Assembly (NCBI GenBank): GCA_022113835.1
Contig: JAILWY010000028.1
Coordinates: 7,167,001 to 7,231,000 of the forward strand
DNA length: 64,000 nt
Reading direction: 5' to 3'
Source: Atopsyche davidsoni
Lineage: Eukaryota > Arthropoda > Insecta > Trichoptera > Hydrobiosidae
Below the pieces are notes generated by a model that worked only from the letters and a program-made list of their open reading frames with translations, was not told the DNA's origin and ran no database searches. This document shows positions 48,937-60,110 of the stretch, piece by piece. A program made the position numbers and the translations under genes. The stretch's first letter is position 1. Each line of letters begins with the position of its first letter.

Positions 48937-49239
48937 TTGAATATGATAAAGACTGCATCAAATAAAGAACAGTGCAGTGAAAGTGATGCGTTGATTGTGA
49001 CACGAAATGTGACAGAAATGTCAAGCAATGAATTGGAAGGAAAACTTGAGCAGCGTCTTCTTAACGTGCATCGACCTCATGACAAAAAGAAATATATCAC
49101 AGAACTTCACACCTTCATCCAACTGATGGTACAAAACGAAAGCTTACGAAAGATTCATCTTATTGTCAGCCAAACATATGTTCAAACACTATTGCATCGT
49201 TCATCGAATACGTCATTTTATGACAGGCTACATTTCTAG
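48937..49239 (+). CDS. Hypothetical 100-residue frame
   Basis: An open frame with coding-like, charged composition: SNELEGKLEQRLLNVHRPHD, then KKYITELHTFIQLMVQNESL, then a stop. The frame is also open for some codons upstream of the ATG (THSKRNSKRIAQL), so this may be an internal or terminal exon. I do not recognise the family. Predicted mostly helical. Confidence 0.3.
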   Translation: MNMIKTASNKEQCSESDALIVTRNVTEMSSNELEGKLEQRLLNVHRPHDKKKYITELHTFIQLMVQNESLRKIHLIVSQTYVQTLLHRSSNTSFYDRLHF

Positions 49240-49295
49240 TATATATATAAAACTCAGGTGTCTCTAGCTACAGAGAATGCATAGAGAGATAAAGC

Positions 49296-49827
49296 ATTGT
49301 CGACCATTCTTTAAAATAACATTTGTATTTTAGATGAAATCAGGTGGCAGTGGGTCCAACAGTGGCGGTCCATTGGGAGCAGACAACTTTCTGCCGGCCT
49401 GCTCCCCCCGCCCTTGCTAGCAGGTGAGGGGGGCTATTACCTCACCGCTCCCTTTGGAGCTGTAGCTGTCCTGAAGCGGCAGGCTAGCTCTGAACAGGAT
49501 AAGAATTTAAATGTGAATTATTATTTTAAATAATTATTAACAATAGTAATATTTATATTCTATTGTCGACCATTCTTTAAAATAACATTTGTATTTTAGA
49601 TGAAATCAGGTGGCAGTGGGTCCAACAGTGGCGGTCCATTGGGAGCAGACAACTTTCTGCCGGCCTGCTCCCCCCGCCCTTGCTAGCAGGTGAGGGGGGC
49701 TATTACCTCACCGCTCCCTTTGGAGCTGTAGCTGTCCTGAAGCGGCAGGCTAGCTCTGAACAGGATAAGAATTTAAATGTGAATTATTATTTTAAATAAT
49801 TATTAACAATAGTAATATTTATATTCT
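49296..49827 (+). repeat. Perfect 266-bp tandem duplication
   Basis: Copies 49296-49561 and 49562-49827 appear identical base for base. Each contains an acceptor-like TTTGTATTTTAG followed by an open GC-richer segment. One frame reads MKSGGSGSNSGGPLGADNFL and stops after 28 codons; another stays open through LLPPPLLAGEGGYY and KRQASSEQD to a TAA. So each copy could be a duplicated exon, but no connection is proven. Confidence 0.9.
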
Positions 49828-50500
49828 TTATGTTGTAAATCTTGGGTATTGAATCCATGTGTCATGATGATTGACAGTAAAAATTTTATTCTGAATTTAA
49901 GTTAAGTGACAGTGGAGTCAGTAAGCCATTACATATATGAATAATGATGACCGATTCTGTGCATAAGTTTGTAGTTAAGTTTATATTAACATTAAATGCT
50001 TAATTTAAAATTATTAATGCCATCTGTTGTTATTTTATTTATTTTGCAAGATTTAACTTTTAGGTATTTTTAAATATGAATAGTACTTATAAACCACTAC
50101 AATGCTTAGTGGGTGCTGCATGTAGGGTTCTACGGGTTTTCCTGCCAGGGTGCTTTTTTATTACAGATATCTGTATCTTTTTGGCTTTGTTTCAATTCAA
50201 TTAACTAAGCAACAATTTTATTGAAATATCTAGATCATCACTGCTCAAGCTTACTGACATGGAATTGACTAAAAAATAAAAAAACAGCTTTAGACATACT
50301 TCACAAGTCAACATTCCACACAGAGTGCATCAAACAATACTTAAAGACAGGACTTTGAATTATTATCAGATTGGATTTGTCAAATTTATGAATCTGAATT
50401 TTGTATTGCAAATGCGGATCGGATCATCTTTACATAGATTTTTAATATTTATTTTTACATAATATTCCTGTGTAAAAGAGGTTTTACATTTCCATTCCAG

Positions 50501-50565
50501 AAACCTTATTAGGCGACGTCGACTGTCCACAAGATTTGCCTACAAGAGATTCGATGTCAAGATAG
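50501..50565 (+). CDS. Candidate terminal exon, 20 residues
   Basis: A good acceptor (CATTTCCATTCCAG) followed by a phase-1 frame reading TLLGDVDCPQDLPTRDSMSR and TAG. Looks like the last exon of a plus-strand gene. Family unknown. Confidence 0.3.
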
Positions 50566-53480
50566 CCTGGCCTAAACAAGCTCTCCAGTCTTACCTCTGA
50601 TGTGCCGCTGACCTGCAGCTCTAACTCGAAAGAGAACAATCAAAAGCAAATTTATACTGCCTTAGAATAGTTGGTATATTTTTAAAAGACATTAGAGATA
50701 TTAGCTACAGTTAGCCATATGTGCCTAGATCTGACAACCCATAGCGCATAGTTCACCTTTGAAAAAGTCTATAGGCCAAGAAAGTAATAATTTAAAATTA
50801 TTTTTCTACTATCCAAATTCAGCGTGCGTCACTCATTTGAAGTCTTGAATTTACAACCATCAGATTACAATAGTAAATAAGTATTTTAAACAGATTTTTA
50901 GATTATAGATCCTCAACGAGGATTCCAATCTCTGTATTTTTTCAGTATTAACATAATAAATCCTTGTTTATACGAGTTCAGTTACACAATTGTTAATCAT
51001 ATTGAACCAGTAGTAATGTTTTATATACAAATAACAAAACCTGTTAAAAATTAACAAACAGAATTGACAAGCAGTTCATAGATTAACATTGTAGATTCAT
51101 CTCTTTATGTTGTAAAACTGGTTTTCTCATGTATACACTATAAGGTAATTATTTATATTTGAAATTATAATACTCCTATAACAGTATTTCAAAGTTTAGA
51201 CTGTTAATTTTAATTCATACTCTATTTCTATCAACTAATCAACTTAACCTTTCTAAGAAAACCTAGTAATAAAGATTATCATCTTGTTAAAAAGAAAAAA
51301 ATCTGCCCTTATTATCTGGTGTCGGTATCACATATAAAATCGATTGTATTGTAATTTTATAAATTTATTGTGTCACATCTGAAGTTACAATTATTGTGAT
51401 GACTTTATTCCCTCTGTTGATAAAAAATTCATGTGAAGTGTAATTAATTTATGCTGTGATTCACAAATGGCACGAGATGCGGTCGTCGCACTCAGGCTAA
51501 GATTCTTTGATCTCACTGATTATAATTTATCACCAAAAATAAAAATCACCAAAGCTTTCTTCAACTTCTAAATGATAACTCAATATTTAAAAATTATATT
51601 TATTAAATAGATAATTTTCTAAATTTTCATGGGTCATGTTTAAACTTAAACTGCATTAAAATTTTATATCTCGGTTTTTAATAGATCTTCATCAATCTCT
51701 AAATTTATATGCATATAAGTATTTTTGTAATCCTGAATATTTTTCCACATTCTAAATATTTTTTCTTACCCAAACAAATAATAGATGTACAATGGTAATC
51801 TTGACATATTTAGATGTTGTCGCGCTTCAGACAATGTTAATTTTCGAGTCCTGTATTTTTCCAATGTTATATGAATATCGGAATGTTGCTAACAAATCAT
51901 TAGTTTTTGGTAATAATTGAACTAGGCAAAAGTGTCAAATAATTTTAGAAAAATATTATTATATTGTCAACATTGTAATGTATAGAAAACGGGGCTATCA
52001 ATTTATATTTAGACTCGAATATGTTATAATAAGCTTTTAATCCAAAAATCAAATTAAATAGCTATTAATGATTTTAATACAATATGTTAACAGATCTATT
52101 TTTACTAGATGGGCAATCCATAAAATTCAACCAAAAAGTACACAAAGCTCAAAATTAATCTCGGTTTTCAATAAAAAATATATAATTCAGATAAAATATC
52201 AGTCTATTTGTTCTGTGTGACATTGAATCCGCATTGTGTTTTAGTTTTTTACAACATTTGCAAAAATGACACGCTCAAGGCACTGTCCGAGGTGCAGCGA
52301 GAGAATCGCTCTGGTATGGAATGATTTATTTGAAATTGTCGATATTCTCAGCTAGAACGTATTTACTAGTCTCAAGTCTGTAATAATTTACTATTAAGTC
52401 AAATCAAAGTGTATCCACTTATAATTTAAATAAAATTATTTCTTGATAATGATTAAGAACATTTTTTTAAATATTGAAAATTGATTAAAGAAACTCTTAG
52501 AAAAATATATCAACGTGATTTGTGCGGGATTCGAACCCACATCCCCTCGCTTACATAATAATAAAATTATTTCTGCTGCAGGAGGAGAATGTGTCATCTC
52601 GGGTGATGTATTAAAAATTAAACAACTTTTATATTGAATCTATTGTTTATATAACACACACTGGGTTTGTTTACTGCGAAAAAAACCTTTGAATCAATCA
52701 TTTCTATAAACATCACCTATAAGTTCTAGAAAACCATACAAAATACTGTGAAGAAAAAACCGAGTCAATAGTTCTCATTTTCCCCGAACCCTTCAGACAG
52801 GTATATTCTTTAGCTACTTACTTCTCATCAAAATTCTCTCTGACTTATCATCCAGATACCGCAGTCTAGTGGTTGTAATCACCGAACGCTCGATCATCTT
52901 CAGATTTATTTAGTTCTGACTAATATTTTCTCACCGATCCTAAAATAGCCAGAAAATCAGAGTACCAAAAAGAGTAAAGTTTATGAAATGAGTCTTCCCA
53001 CCTGCAATGCTGATATTTACAAAGGAAAACCCCATGGCACGGCAAGAAAGAACTATCATATATCTGATTCTGCTTCTCCGATACGTTACCCATGATTCTC
53101 AGATTGGTAAATAACTTGAATTTTTCTCCTGAGTGACATGTTAAATTTATTAAATGCTTTCTTACTACGTTTAGGTTTCTCTGCAGTCGATGCAAGAATT
53201 GAATCCAGCTATTATTCAACCTAATGCAAAAATTATCTCCTGTAAAATAGCTACCCCAAACATCAGATCCTCAGAAAGGTATATTTACCAAAAAAATAAA
53301 TAAAAATAAGTTATACCGGCAGATTCCGAACGTGCCACAGTCCTTTCGATTTGTTATTTCCACTGAAATTTGAATTAAAAAAACTAAGTCTTCCCTACTC
53401 ACAAAAACAAAAAAGGTGTCATTAGAGAATGTTCATTGTTTTCAACTTTTAATTCAATTGATAAAATAAAATTACATCTG
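50566..53480. other. A+T-rich region with one repeat fragment
   Basis: No complete gene. A short plus-strand segment near 52240-52313 has exon-like character (KNDTLKALSEVQRENRSG before GTATGG) but lacks a convincing acceptor. The tRNA-like foldback fragment at 52446-52554 lies here. Confidence 0.4.
52446..52554 (-). mobile_element. Half copy of the tRNA-cored foldback element
   Basis: Matches the left arm and the T-arm side of the 10980-11179 element with about 90 percent identity by eye. It then stops shortly after the CCCACATCCCC block; the second half and right arm are missing. Here the T loop is the normal TTCGAAT, so the two extra bases in the full copy are a private change. Confidence 0.75.
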
Positions 53481-53489
53481 CCAGAGTGG

Positions 53490-53947
53490 TAGCGCACGCA
53501 GTCCGGTCAAGAGAGACAATCCGATCGATCCTTGCGGGGGCGATCGATCGATTTGCGACGAACCCGGGCTCGTGTGCTCGGGGGAATCGCGACGGGAGTA
53601 TATTGTATGTGAAAAGAAAATCTATTTTTCTGGACGCGCACGGGTGAGCGACACCGCCGAACGCGATGGATGAAATTTTATGAAAACGGGAATATTCAGG
53701 AATCGCGGACCGAGCGGTCGGATGCGTTTCGTTTCACAGTGGGCGTTTCGATTGTATCCGGTTATTAATTATGTAAACAAACGTCGTTTTCATAGAGTAT
53801 TCAGTCGACCCAACCTGCGAAATCGGTCGAAAAGTATCAGGGCAGCATATACGTGAGATATATACTTAAATATTTATTTTTACTTTTTCATTTTTCGCAT
53901 TCTGTGAGACTTGGGTTTCGTATTAGGAGAGCAGCATGACACAGGAG
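53490..53947 (+). promoter_or_regulatory. CpG-rich patch with a candidate first exon
   Basis: A CpG-rich stretch (CGATCGATCGATT and similar, about 53490-53780) stands out from the A+T-rich flanks. It is followed by an ATG at 53936 with four codons (MTQE) before a GTATAT donor. Position fits a promoter for the TFIP11-like exons 0.7 kb downstream, but the exons between are missing. Confidence 0.3.
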
Positions 53948-54376
53948 GTATATATTTTTTTAATGCATATAGGAATAGCATAGGGCTTGCAGGACTTCCT
54001 TGGGAGATGCTTTATTTTCATAATAAACACAATTCTTCACAGGAATTACCATTTTTTCAATAGAAAGTGCAGCTCAATAAGAATTTTAGTAAACACAACC
54101 TGCCCAGCGTAGAAATAAGTATTAGGCTGGCAGAATGTATGAAGAGATATTTGAAATTGAAAATTACGTATAAAATTACTATAGAAATTCAATTTTATCA
54201 TTTGACAATTAGGAGACTTCATTCTGTAAAGATGATCAAAATTAACGCTTAACGTCATCTGTTAATTATTGTTTAAACTTGTTTTAAAAAGTGACAAATT
54301 TCTACAGCCTAGAGAAGGAATCTGTACATACTTACTATTTTATAAATTATAAAGATATTTCAAGGTCTCAATAGAT

Positions 54377-54440
54377 GTCTACTGACAGAACCGGCGCGTC
54401 CGCTGCACACTGCGCAGATCCTGCAGGACATCTTTGGTTT
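54377..54440 (+). pseudogene. Diverged extra copy of a TFIP11-like exon piece
   Basis: The block CAGAACCGGCGCGTCCGC followed by CTGCAGGACATCTT repeats, with a deletion and substitutions, the exon at 54609-54733. It looks like a decayed tandem copy. Confidence 0.5.
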
Positions 54441-54608
54441 CCTAGCTCACCCGACCTGATCTCTCGCCCTCGCAGGTTCGTACTCTGGCATATTGTTCTA
54501 ACTTGCTGTCAACTGTATAAAAATATTTATTCTTTACTCGAACAGCAATGATATATGTGTAATTTAAAAATATGTGTTGAATCAACTGGGGTTCGGGGGG
54601 GTAGGCAG

Positions 54609-56000
54609 TGCTGGATGCGACAGAACCGGCGCGTCCGCCGTCTGCTGCAAAGCCGGTCACCGCTGCTCACTGCACAGGCCCTGCAGGACATCTTCTGGGA
54701 GTCTTGGCTGGAAGCTGTCGGGCGAGACGCCGAGTAAGTACTTTATTAAAAAAAATTCCACTTACTCGATGTAAGAAAACTGAAATTAAAGGTCTTAAAA
54801 ATGTTATGTAGACTGATAATACAAAATCATTATCCAATATTTAATGTGTTTCAGGACTTGGGAGCTGCGCAATCCCGCTTCCATGAAAGAGTTGCTAGAG
54901 ACGTGGACAGGAATCGTTCTGCCCCAGGAGCTGCGGTTTTTGCTGCGAGGTGAGCTTGTGCCTTGCGTGGTTGCAGCTGCTGCCACATGGAACCCCACTC
55001 GAGACACTATGCCTTGCATCACTGGATACTGCCCTGGCATGAGCTTGCTGGCATGTAACCTTCTCAGTATACTGGTGATCCTTATCTACTCTATAGTACT
55101 ACATAAATTAACTTTATATATAAACTAGAGGATGGTTGTTTTTTGTACTAGTTCTAATCTGCTTTTTACTAACAAGTATGCCATTTTAATTTTAGAGTGT
55201 TAAACTTATAATTTTCAGATAAACGTCTAATATGTAGTGTTTGTATTTAATTATTGATTCATTGTAAATTGAAATATGTATTTTTAGTGATACAGGTTCA
55301 AAGACATATTAAATAGATGATTTTATTTAATACGGCCTGATATAATACGTTTGATTGAATAATTAAATGACAAATGTGTGCTTCTCAGGTACTTTACTGG
55401 AAGAGAGTGTGTAATCCATAGCTGTGCATCCGGTTGATGACTCCGTTCTGGCACTGCTGCGGCCTTGGGCAAGCGCGTGGGCGCTGACCCTGCCGGCCTT
55501 GGCGCGCTCTCACATCCTCCCTCGTCATACGGGCTCCATGCGGGCTTTTCCCGTTGAACCTGATTCTAGCCCTACAGGTCAGCTCGTTGACTATTTTCAT
55601 ATATAATACATATAGAAAACAAATCAAAAAAGAAAAATGAGTTGACCATCATCCAAAAAATTACATTGATAGTTTGCCGCAACGATTACCAGGCACCATT
55701 GATAATGCCCACTAAAAAAATATTTTTTAAATATAAAATCTATAAAGATTTCTATGACACTTAAATCAGTAAGTTTTTTAATGTTTTATTTTAAACTTCC
55801 GATCATGCTTATTTGTGCAGTCTTGGGACTGGTGTGCCAGCTGGGAAGAGATTCTGGGAGCACGTGCGCTAGCGGAAACCCTGAGCAGAGCACTTCTGCC
55901 TTGCTGGTTTTGCTGCGCAGGCCGCATGGCTCAACCTCCGTCTGTCAAATGCGCATATTGTATCCCTCTACAGGTCCTTGAAGGTCTGTCATGATATCCT
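54609..56000 (+). pseudogene. Decayed TFIP11/Sip1-like C-terminal exons
   Basis: TFIP11 (Sip1, Ntr1-like) is a G-patch spliceosome disassembly factor. Four segments match the order of its C-terminal half: 54609-54733 (PLLTAQALQDIFWESWLEAV), 54855-55054 (TWELRNPASMKELLETW, then TWNPTRDTMP), 55422-55577 (HPVDDSVLALLRPWASAW, PRHTGSMRAF) and 55821 to about 56000 (DWCASWEEILGARALAETL). These correspond to the WQPRN, NWNPLTDT, HPSDSS and DWEGM regions remembered for TFIP11. Damage is visible: a one-base loss near 55011-55015 puts the continuation HHWILPWHEL out of frame; the last segment needs another frame from about 55920; and exons 3 and 4 do not join in phase. No G-patch exon is seen. A fast-evolving functional paralogue with unusual splicing is less likely. 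Confidence 0.6.
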
Positions 56001-57304
56001 TATTTCTAACCAGACAGCCTTGGCTTGCCAGATTTTAACTGTAAATCAGGTATAATCAGGACCACTTGACTAAGTTTATAGGGCTATAGCACTACTTTAA
56101 TTTTATTTCTTATATTTTGGTTTATGCCGTGTTTCAAACAATGTTAGTAGAAAAATATTTATTAATTTAGAATAACTGACGATATTGTGATAGTCTAGTG
56201 CGTACTCAATGCGGGTTTGGCTTTCGGTTATAATAGAACGGTTCACCAAAAAAATCCGACGCCTCCTGAAGCACTCGCACTACTCACTGCGTGTATATTC
56301 AAGGTTAGATTGCTCAGTATGGTTGTTTTGTTATATATGTTTTTAACAAATGTTCGTAACACCGGCGCTCTCCCACTGGTATTTGAGCTCAAAATGCGTA
56401 CGCCTTTAATTATGATACTTGATATTCTTTATAACTTCTGTGTTAGTGTAGGTACACGGTCTCTTCACCATTATCCCTGTAGTTTTATTCTTAAAATTTT
56501 GGATAATAATGCTTTATTTATACAAAGAAAGATTTATGTTTCGTAAGCCCTTCAAACATTTGCACAGAAAACTTTATGCCGTTAACAATTTATGGCATTT
56601 ATAAGGAACTCTGATTGTTAATATTATTATATCTCCAGCTATGAAAGTGCATTGGCTTGCCTAGGTTGATTTATTTCAAATATCTTTTAGATTGACCGGA
56701 TGTTACATTTTTAAAACCATAAAAATATTTTTATTGCATCATATATTGATATCGTAACAGCATTGAATCATATTTCAAAATATTCTAGAGCTCGGGAGAA
56801 TAGGCTGTGCTGGGCCATTCCATGCGGACATGGCTTGCGGATTGAACGGCATCGACAGAACCCTGCCCGCCTTAAAAGTAGAATTTTACACATTAAAAAA
56901 AGGTATTCACCGTTAGGCTCTACTTCAATTCCAATTAACTCTTAATGGAACTGGTATTTATTTTGTAATACTCCATTTTATTATAATAAAATAAAACCAA
57001 ATGGTTTTGGAGACTACGTTAATTTCACTATTAGCGAGAGCTCTTTTGCGAACATGGCATCTTCAAGACTGAATCTACAGAAAAAAGCGAGCTTATACAT
57101 AACAAATTCAACAGAAATACATGAGTCATAGATTATACTACATTACAAATTTATGTGGAAAAATGCTTCTATTGGGTGCTGTGAAACCCCATTAAAATGA
57201 TATTAACAGCAATAATTTTAATACTAAGTACTTAAATAAACTAGTTTGTGATGATTCCTGGCTGTCCTGGCCGCCACCTGAAAGCAATTAGTTTGAATGC
57301 AGAA
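56001..57304. other. Spacer without a supported gene
   Basis: Some GC-richer pieces (near 56790-56870) give short frames of protein-like composition, but none has a motif that I recognise. Possibly further debris of the decayed gene upstream. Confidence 0.35.
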
Positions 57305-58153
57305 TCAAAGTGTATTTTTAAAAATATTAAGAATGGGAGAATTATGGTTATTCAGTTGTTCGTTGATCAGAGGGAATTCTAAATTTTGGTGCTTAATTAT
57401 TTCTAATTGCTCCAAAATATTAAGTCTATAGCCTTTATTAGAAAAATGAAGGAGACTTGGCTTATTGTCAACGTTTAAATTATGTTTATTGTCATTGAGA
57501 TGTTTTGCAAATTGTGAGTCTAGTTTATTATTTCTAAAGGATGCCAGGTGCTCTTTGTATCTTGTTGCAAAACTACGACCTGTTTGACCAATGTACATAG
57601 CTTTACAGTCATCACACGTTAATTTGTAGACTCCACTCTTCTGGAAGGCATCAACTTTGTCCTTACTGTTTTTTAAATGTATTCCTAAATTGCTTCTATT
57701 TTTGAAGGCCATTTTAAATTCTGATGATTGTTTGCAAATATCAAGTGAGATTTGACCAAAATATTCTATGCATCTAAACGGCTTCTCTTCGTCGCTACGG
57801 CTAACAGGGTATATTTGATTAGAGTTTTTTGCATGTGGTTTTTTACAAAAGATTTTATCAACAATATTTTTTGGGTAGCCATTACCTGCTGCAATTGATT
57901 TTATTATTTTTAATTCTTCATTGGATGCTTCTAATTCTAACGGTAATTTAACTAGCCGGTGTACCATGCTATGGTATGCTGCTAATTTATGTGACCAGGG
58001 GTGCATGGATTTACAATGTATACAATGTAAGTATATATGTACAGGGTGTTTTTTATAAAGGTATAGAACTTTAAACTGGCAACACTGTTTTAACCGGCGG
58101 CCATTTTGTCAGTTGTCAAGGGATTTATGTTTAGTTTGGTTTGGCATTTAAAC

Positions 58154-59213
58154 ATGAATAGACTGACGCCTGAACAACGCTTTCAAATTGTGCAAATTTA
58201 TTTTGGAAATCATGGTTCTGTTCGAAAAACGCATCGCGCACTACGTCCATTTTATGGTCAACATAATCGTCCATCAGAGCAATTAATTCGATTAACTATG
58301 GAACGTTTTCGCACCACGTTTACTCTAAATAATAATACGCATCCACAGAGACGTCGTACAGTGCGTACAGAAGAAGTCATTGCTGCTGTAGAGCGTAGCG
58401 TAGAGGAAGACCCGAATCAGTCTATCCGCCATCGTGCACAGGAATTGGATATGTGTCCATCCACTTTATGGAAGATTTTAAGGAAAGATCTTGGTTTGCG
58501 TGCTTACAAAATCCAACTCGTGCAAGAATTGAAGCCACACGATCACCTAGCAAGGCGCAGATTTGGTGAATGGGCCTAAAACAAGATTGCCGTTGATCCC
58601 GATTTTCATAAGCGAATTTTGTTTAGCGATGAAGCTCACTTTTGGTTGAATGGATACGTCAATAAACAAAACTGCCGTATTTGGAGTGATGATAATCCTC
58701 AAGTGTATGTTGAGACACCGTTACATCCAGAAAAACTGACTGTTTGGTGTGCTTTATGGGCTGGTGGAATCATTGGTCCGTACTTTTTTAAAGACGATGC
58801 TGGTCAGGCCGTTACAGTCAATGGTGACCGCTATAGATGGCTCTAAAAAAAGTCAGTAATCATGGCTGATTACTGACTTTTTCGTTCATCAATTGAACAA
58901 CCATGATGTGCTGTGGTTTCAACAAGACGGCGCAACATGTCACACAGCACGTGCCACAATTGCTTTATTAAAGGAAACGTTTGGTAACCGCATAGTTTCA
59001 CGTTTCGGACCCGTTAATTGGCCTCCAAGATCGTGCGATTTAACGTCGCTAGACTATTTTCTGTGGGGATATGTGAAGTCGCTAGTCTACGCCGATAAGC
59101 CCCAAACGATTGACCACTTGGAGGACAACATTCGCCGCGTTATTGCCGATATACGGCCACAAATGTTGGAAAGAGTCATCGAGAATTGGACCTCCAGACT
59201 AGACTACGTCTGA
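58154..59213 (+). pseudogene. Mariner transposase, inactivated by a stop and an insertion
   Basis: Begins MNRLTPEQRFQIVQIYF, an N-terminal helix-turn-helix DNA-binding domain with a second HTH (SIRHRAQELDMCPSTLWKIL). The catalytic domain shows FSDEAHFW (first Asp), WFQQDGATCH (second Asp) and DLTSLDYFLWGY (third Asp). I count 41 residues between the second Asp and the Asp of LDYF, which points to the DD41D group. Two lesions: an in-frame TAA at 58577 after RRFGEWA, and a 25-bp insertion at 58843-58867 that shifts the frame just before ITDFF. The protein resumes at about 58868 and ends SRLDYV. Otherwise little decayed, suggesting a fairly young insertion. Confidence 0.9.
58847..58882. repeat. 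Perfect hairpin created by a templated insertion
   Basis: Arms of 16 bp (58847-58862 and 58867-58882) with a TGGC loop. The left arm belongs to the 25-bp insertion in the transposase and is an inverted copy of the coding sequence just downstream. The insertion is bordered by the direct repeat ATGGCT (58837-58842 and 58862-58867). Confidence 0.9.
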
Positions 59214-59657
59214 GCCAGCGGTGGCAGTCATATGCCGTAAATCATATTTAAATTATAATGCCAAAAAATTATCTTTCGAATAAAGTTAATTTCATGTCAA
59301 TTTAAAAAAATTATCTTTGTTTTATTCCATTTCAAAGTTCTATACCTCTATAAAAAACACCCTATAAAATGCTTACGATATACACTAAAATGGTGACGGC
59401 TAGTTACATTTTTAATCGAAAGATATAAAAAGTTTATGCTCTTATCAACTTCTTTCCAATTTGTCCAATTGTCTCTCTGTTCCACTCCAACAAATCAAGA
59501 TATCATCTACATACCTATAGTAGTAAATGATATTTTTAACCCAGCATGATTTTAGTAACTTCTCTTCAAACGAATCCATGAAGCATTCTGCTATCAATGG
59601 ACTTAGGTTACTTCCAATAGGAAGGCCTTCAAGTTGCTGGTAAATTGTATCATTCGT

Positions 59658-60110
59658 CACCCGCTGTGACGTCACCGACCTGCCGTGACGTCATCGACCC
59701 ACCGTGACGTCACCGATCCGCCGTGACGTTACTGTCCCGCCGTGACGTCATCGAACCGCCGTGACGTCACCGACCTGCCGTGACGTCATCGATCCACCGT
59801 GACGTCATTGACCCGCCGTGACGTCACCAACCCCGCCGTGACGTCACCAACCCCGCCGTGACGTCATCGAACCGCCGTGACGTCATCGAACCGCCGTGAC
59901 GTCATCGAACCGCCGTGACGTCACTGACCTGCCGTGACGTCATCGACCCACTGTGACGTCATTGACCCGTCGTGACGTCACCAACCCCGACGTGACGTCA
60001 TCGACCCGCCGTAACGTCATCAATCCACCGTGACGTCATTAACCCGCCGTGACGTCATCGACCCGCCGTGACGTCACCAGCAAGCCGTGATGTCACCAAG
60101 TGACCAGATG
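59658..60110. repeat. Satellite of 19-20 bp units centred on TGACGTCA, about 23 copies
   Basis: The unit is CCGTGACGTCA plus an 8-9 base tail (TCGAACCG, CCGACCTG, TTGACCCG or CCAACCCCG). Most copies keep the full TGACGTCA palindrome, the consensus CRE bound by CREB/ATF bZIP factors. Tail variants recur in the same order (CCGACCTG, TCGACCCA or TCGATCCA, TTGACCCG), showing higher-order duplication of seven to eight units. The left edge abuts the truncated Penelope-like element; the right edge runs into the 17-bp array. Confidence 0.93.

Larger units (their letters stand above)
58042..59364 (+). mobile_element. Mariner-type DNA transposon (DD41D spacing) with TA duplication
   Basis: 1,323 bp. 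Terminal inverted repeats of about 30 bp start CAGGGTGTTTTTTATAAAGG and end TATAAAAAACACCCTA (last base changed), each bordered by TA (58040-58041 and 59365-59366). It is inserted inside the Penelope-like element and interrupts the spacer between the RT end and the GIY-YIG part, so it came later. It encodes one disrupted transposase. Confidence 0.92.
57305..59660 (-). mobile_element. Penelope-like retroelement, 5'-truncated and split by a mariner
   Basis: Read on the minus strand. The right part (59660-59367) encodes the end of a reverse transcriptase: YQQLEGLPIGSNLSPLIAE, then YYRYVDDILICW with the catalytic YVDD. A frame change follows, then NFLYLSI and FSVYRKHF. After the nested mariner the frame resumes (IHCKSMHPWSHKLAAYHSM) and runs 233 codons from its first ATG (58006) to a stop at 57305. 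This part holds a GIY-YIG endonuclease domain: GVYKLTCDDCKAMYIGQTGR (from residue 125), RYKEHL and later a His-Asn rich tail. RT followed by GIY-YIG is diagnostic of Penelope-like elements. The RT N-terminal part is absent; its place is taken by the TGACGTCA satellite. It is dead as it stands (truncation, frameshift, insertion). Confidence 0.88.
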
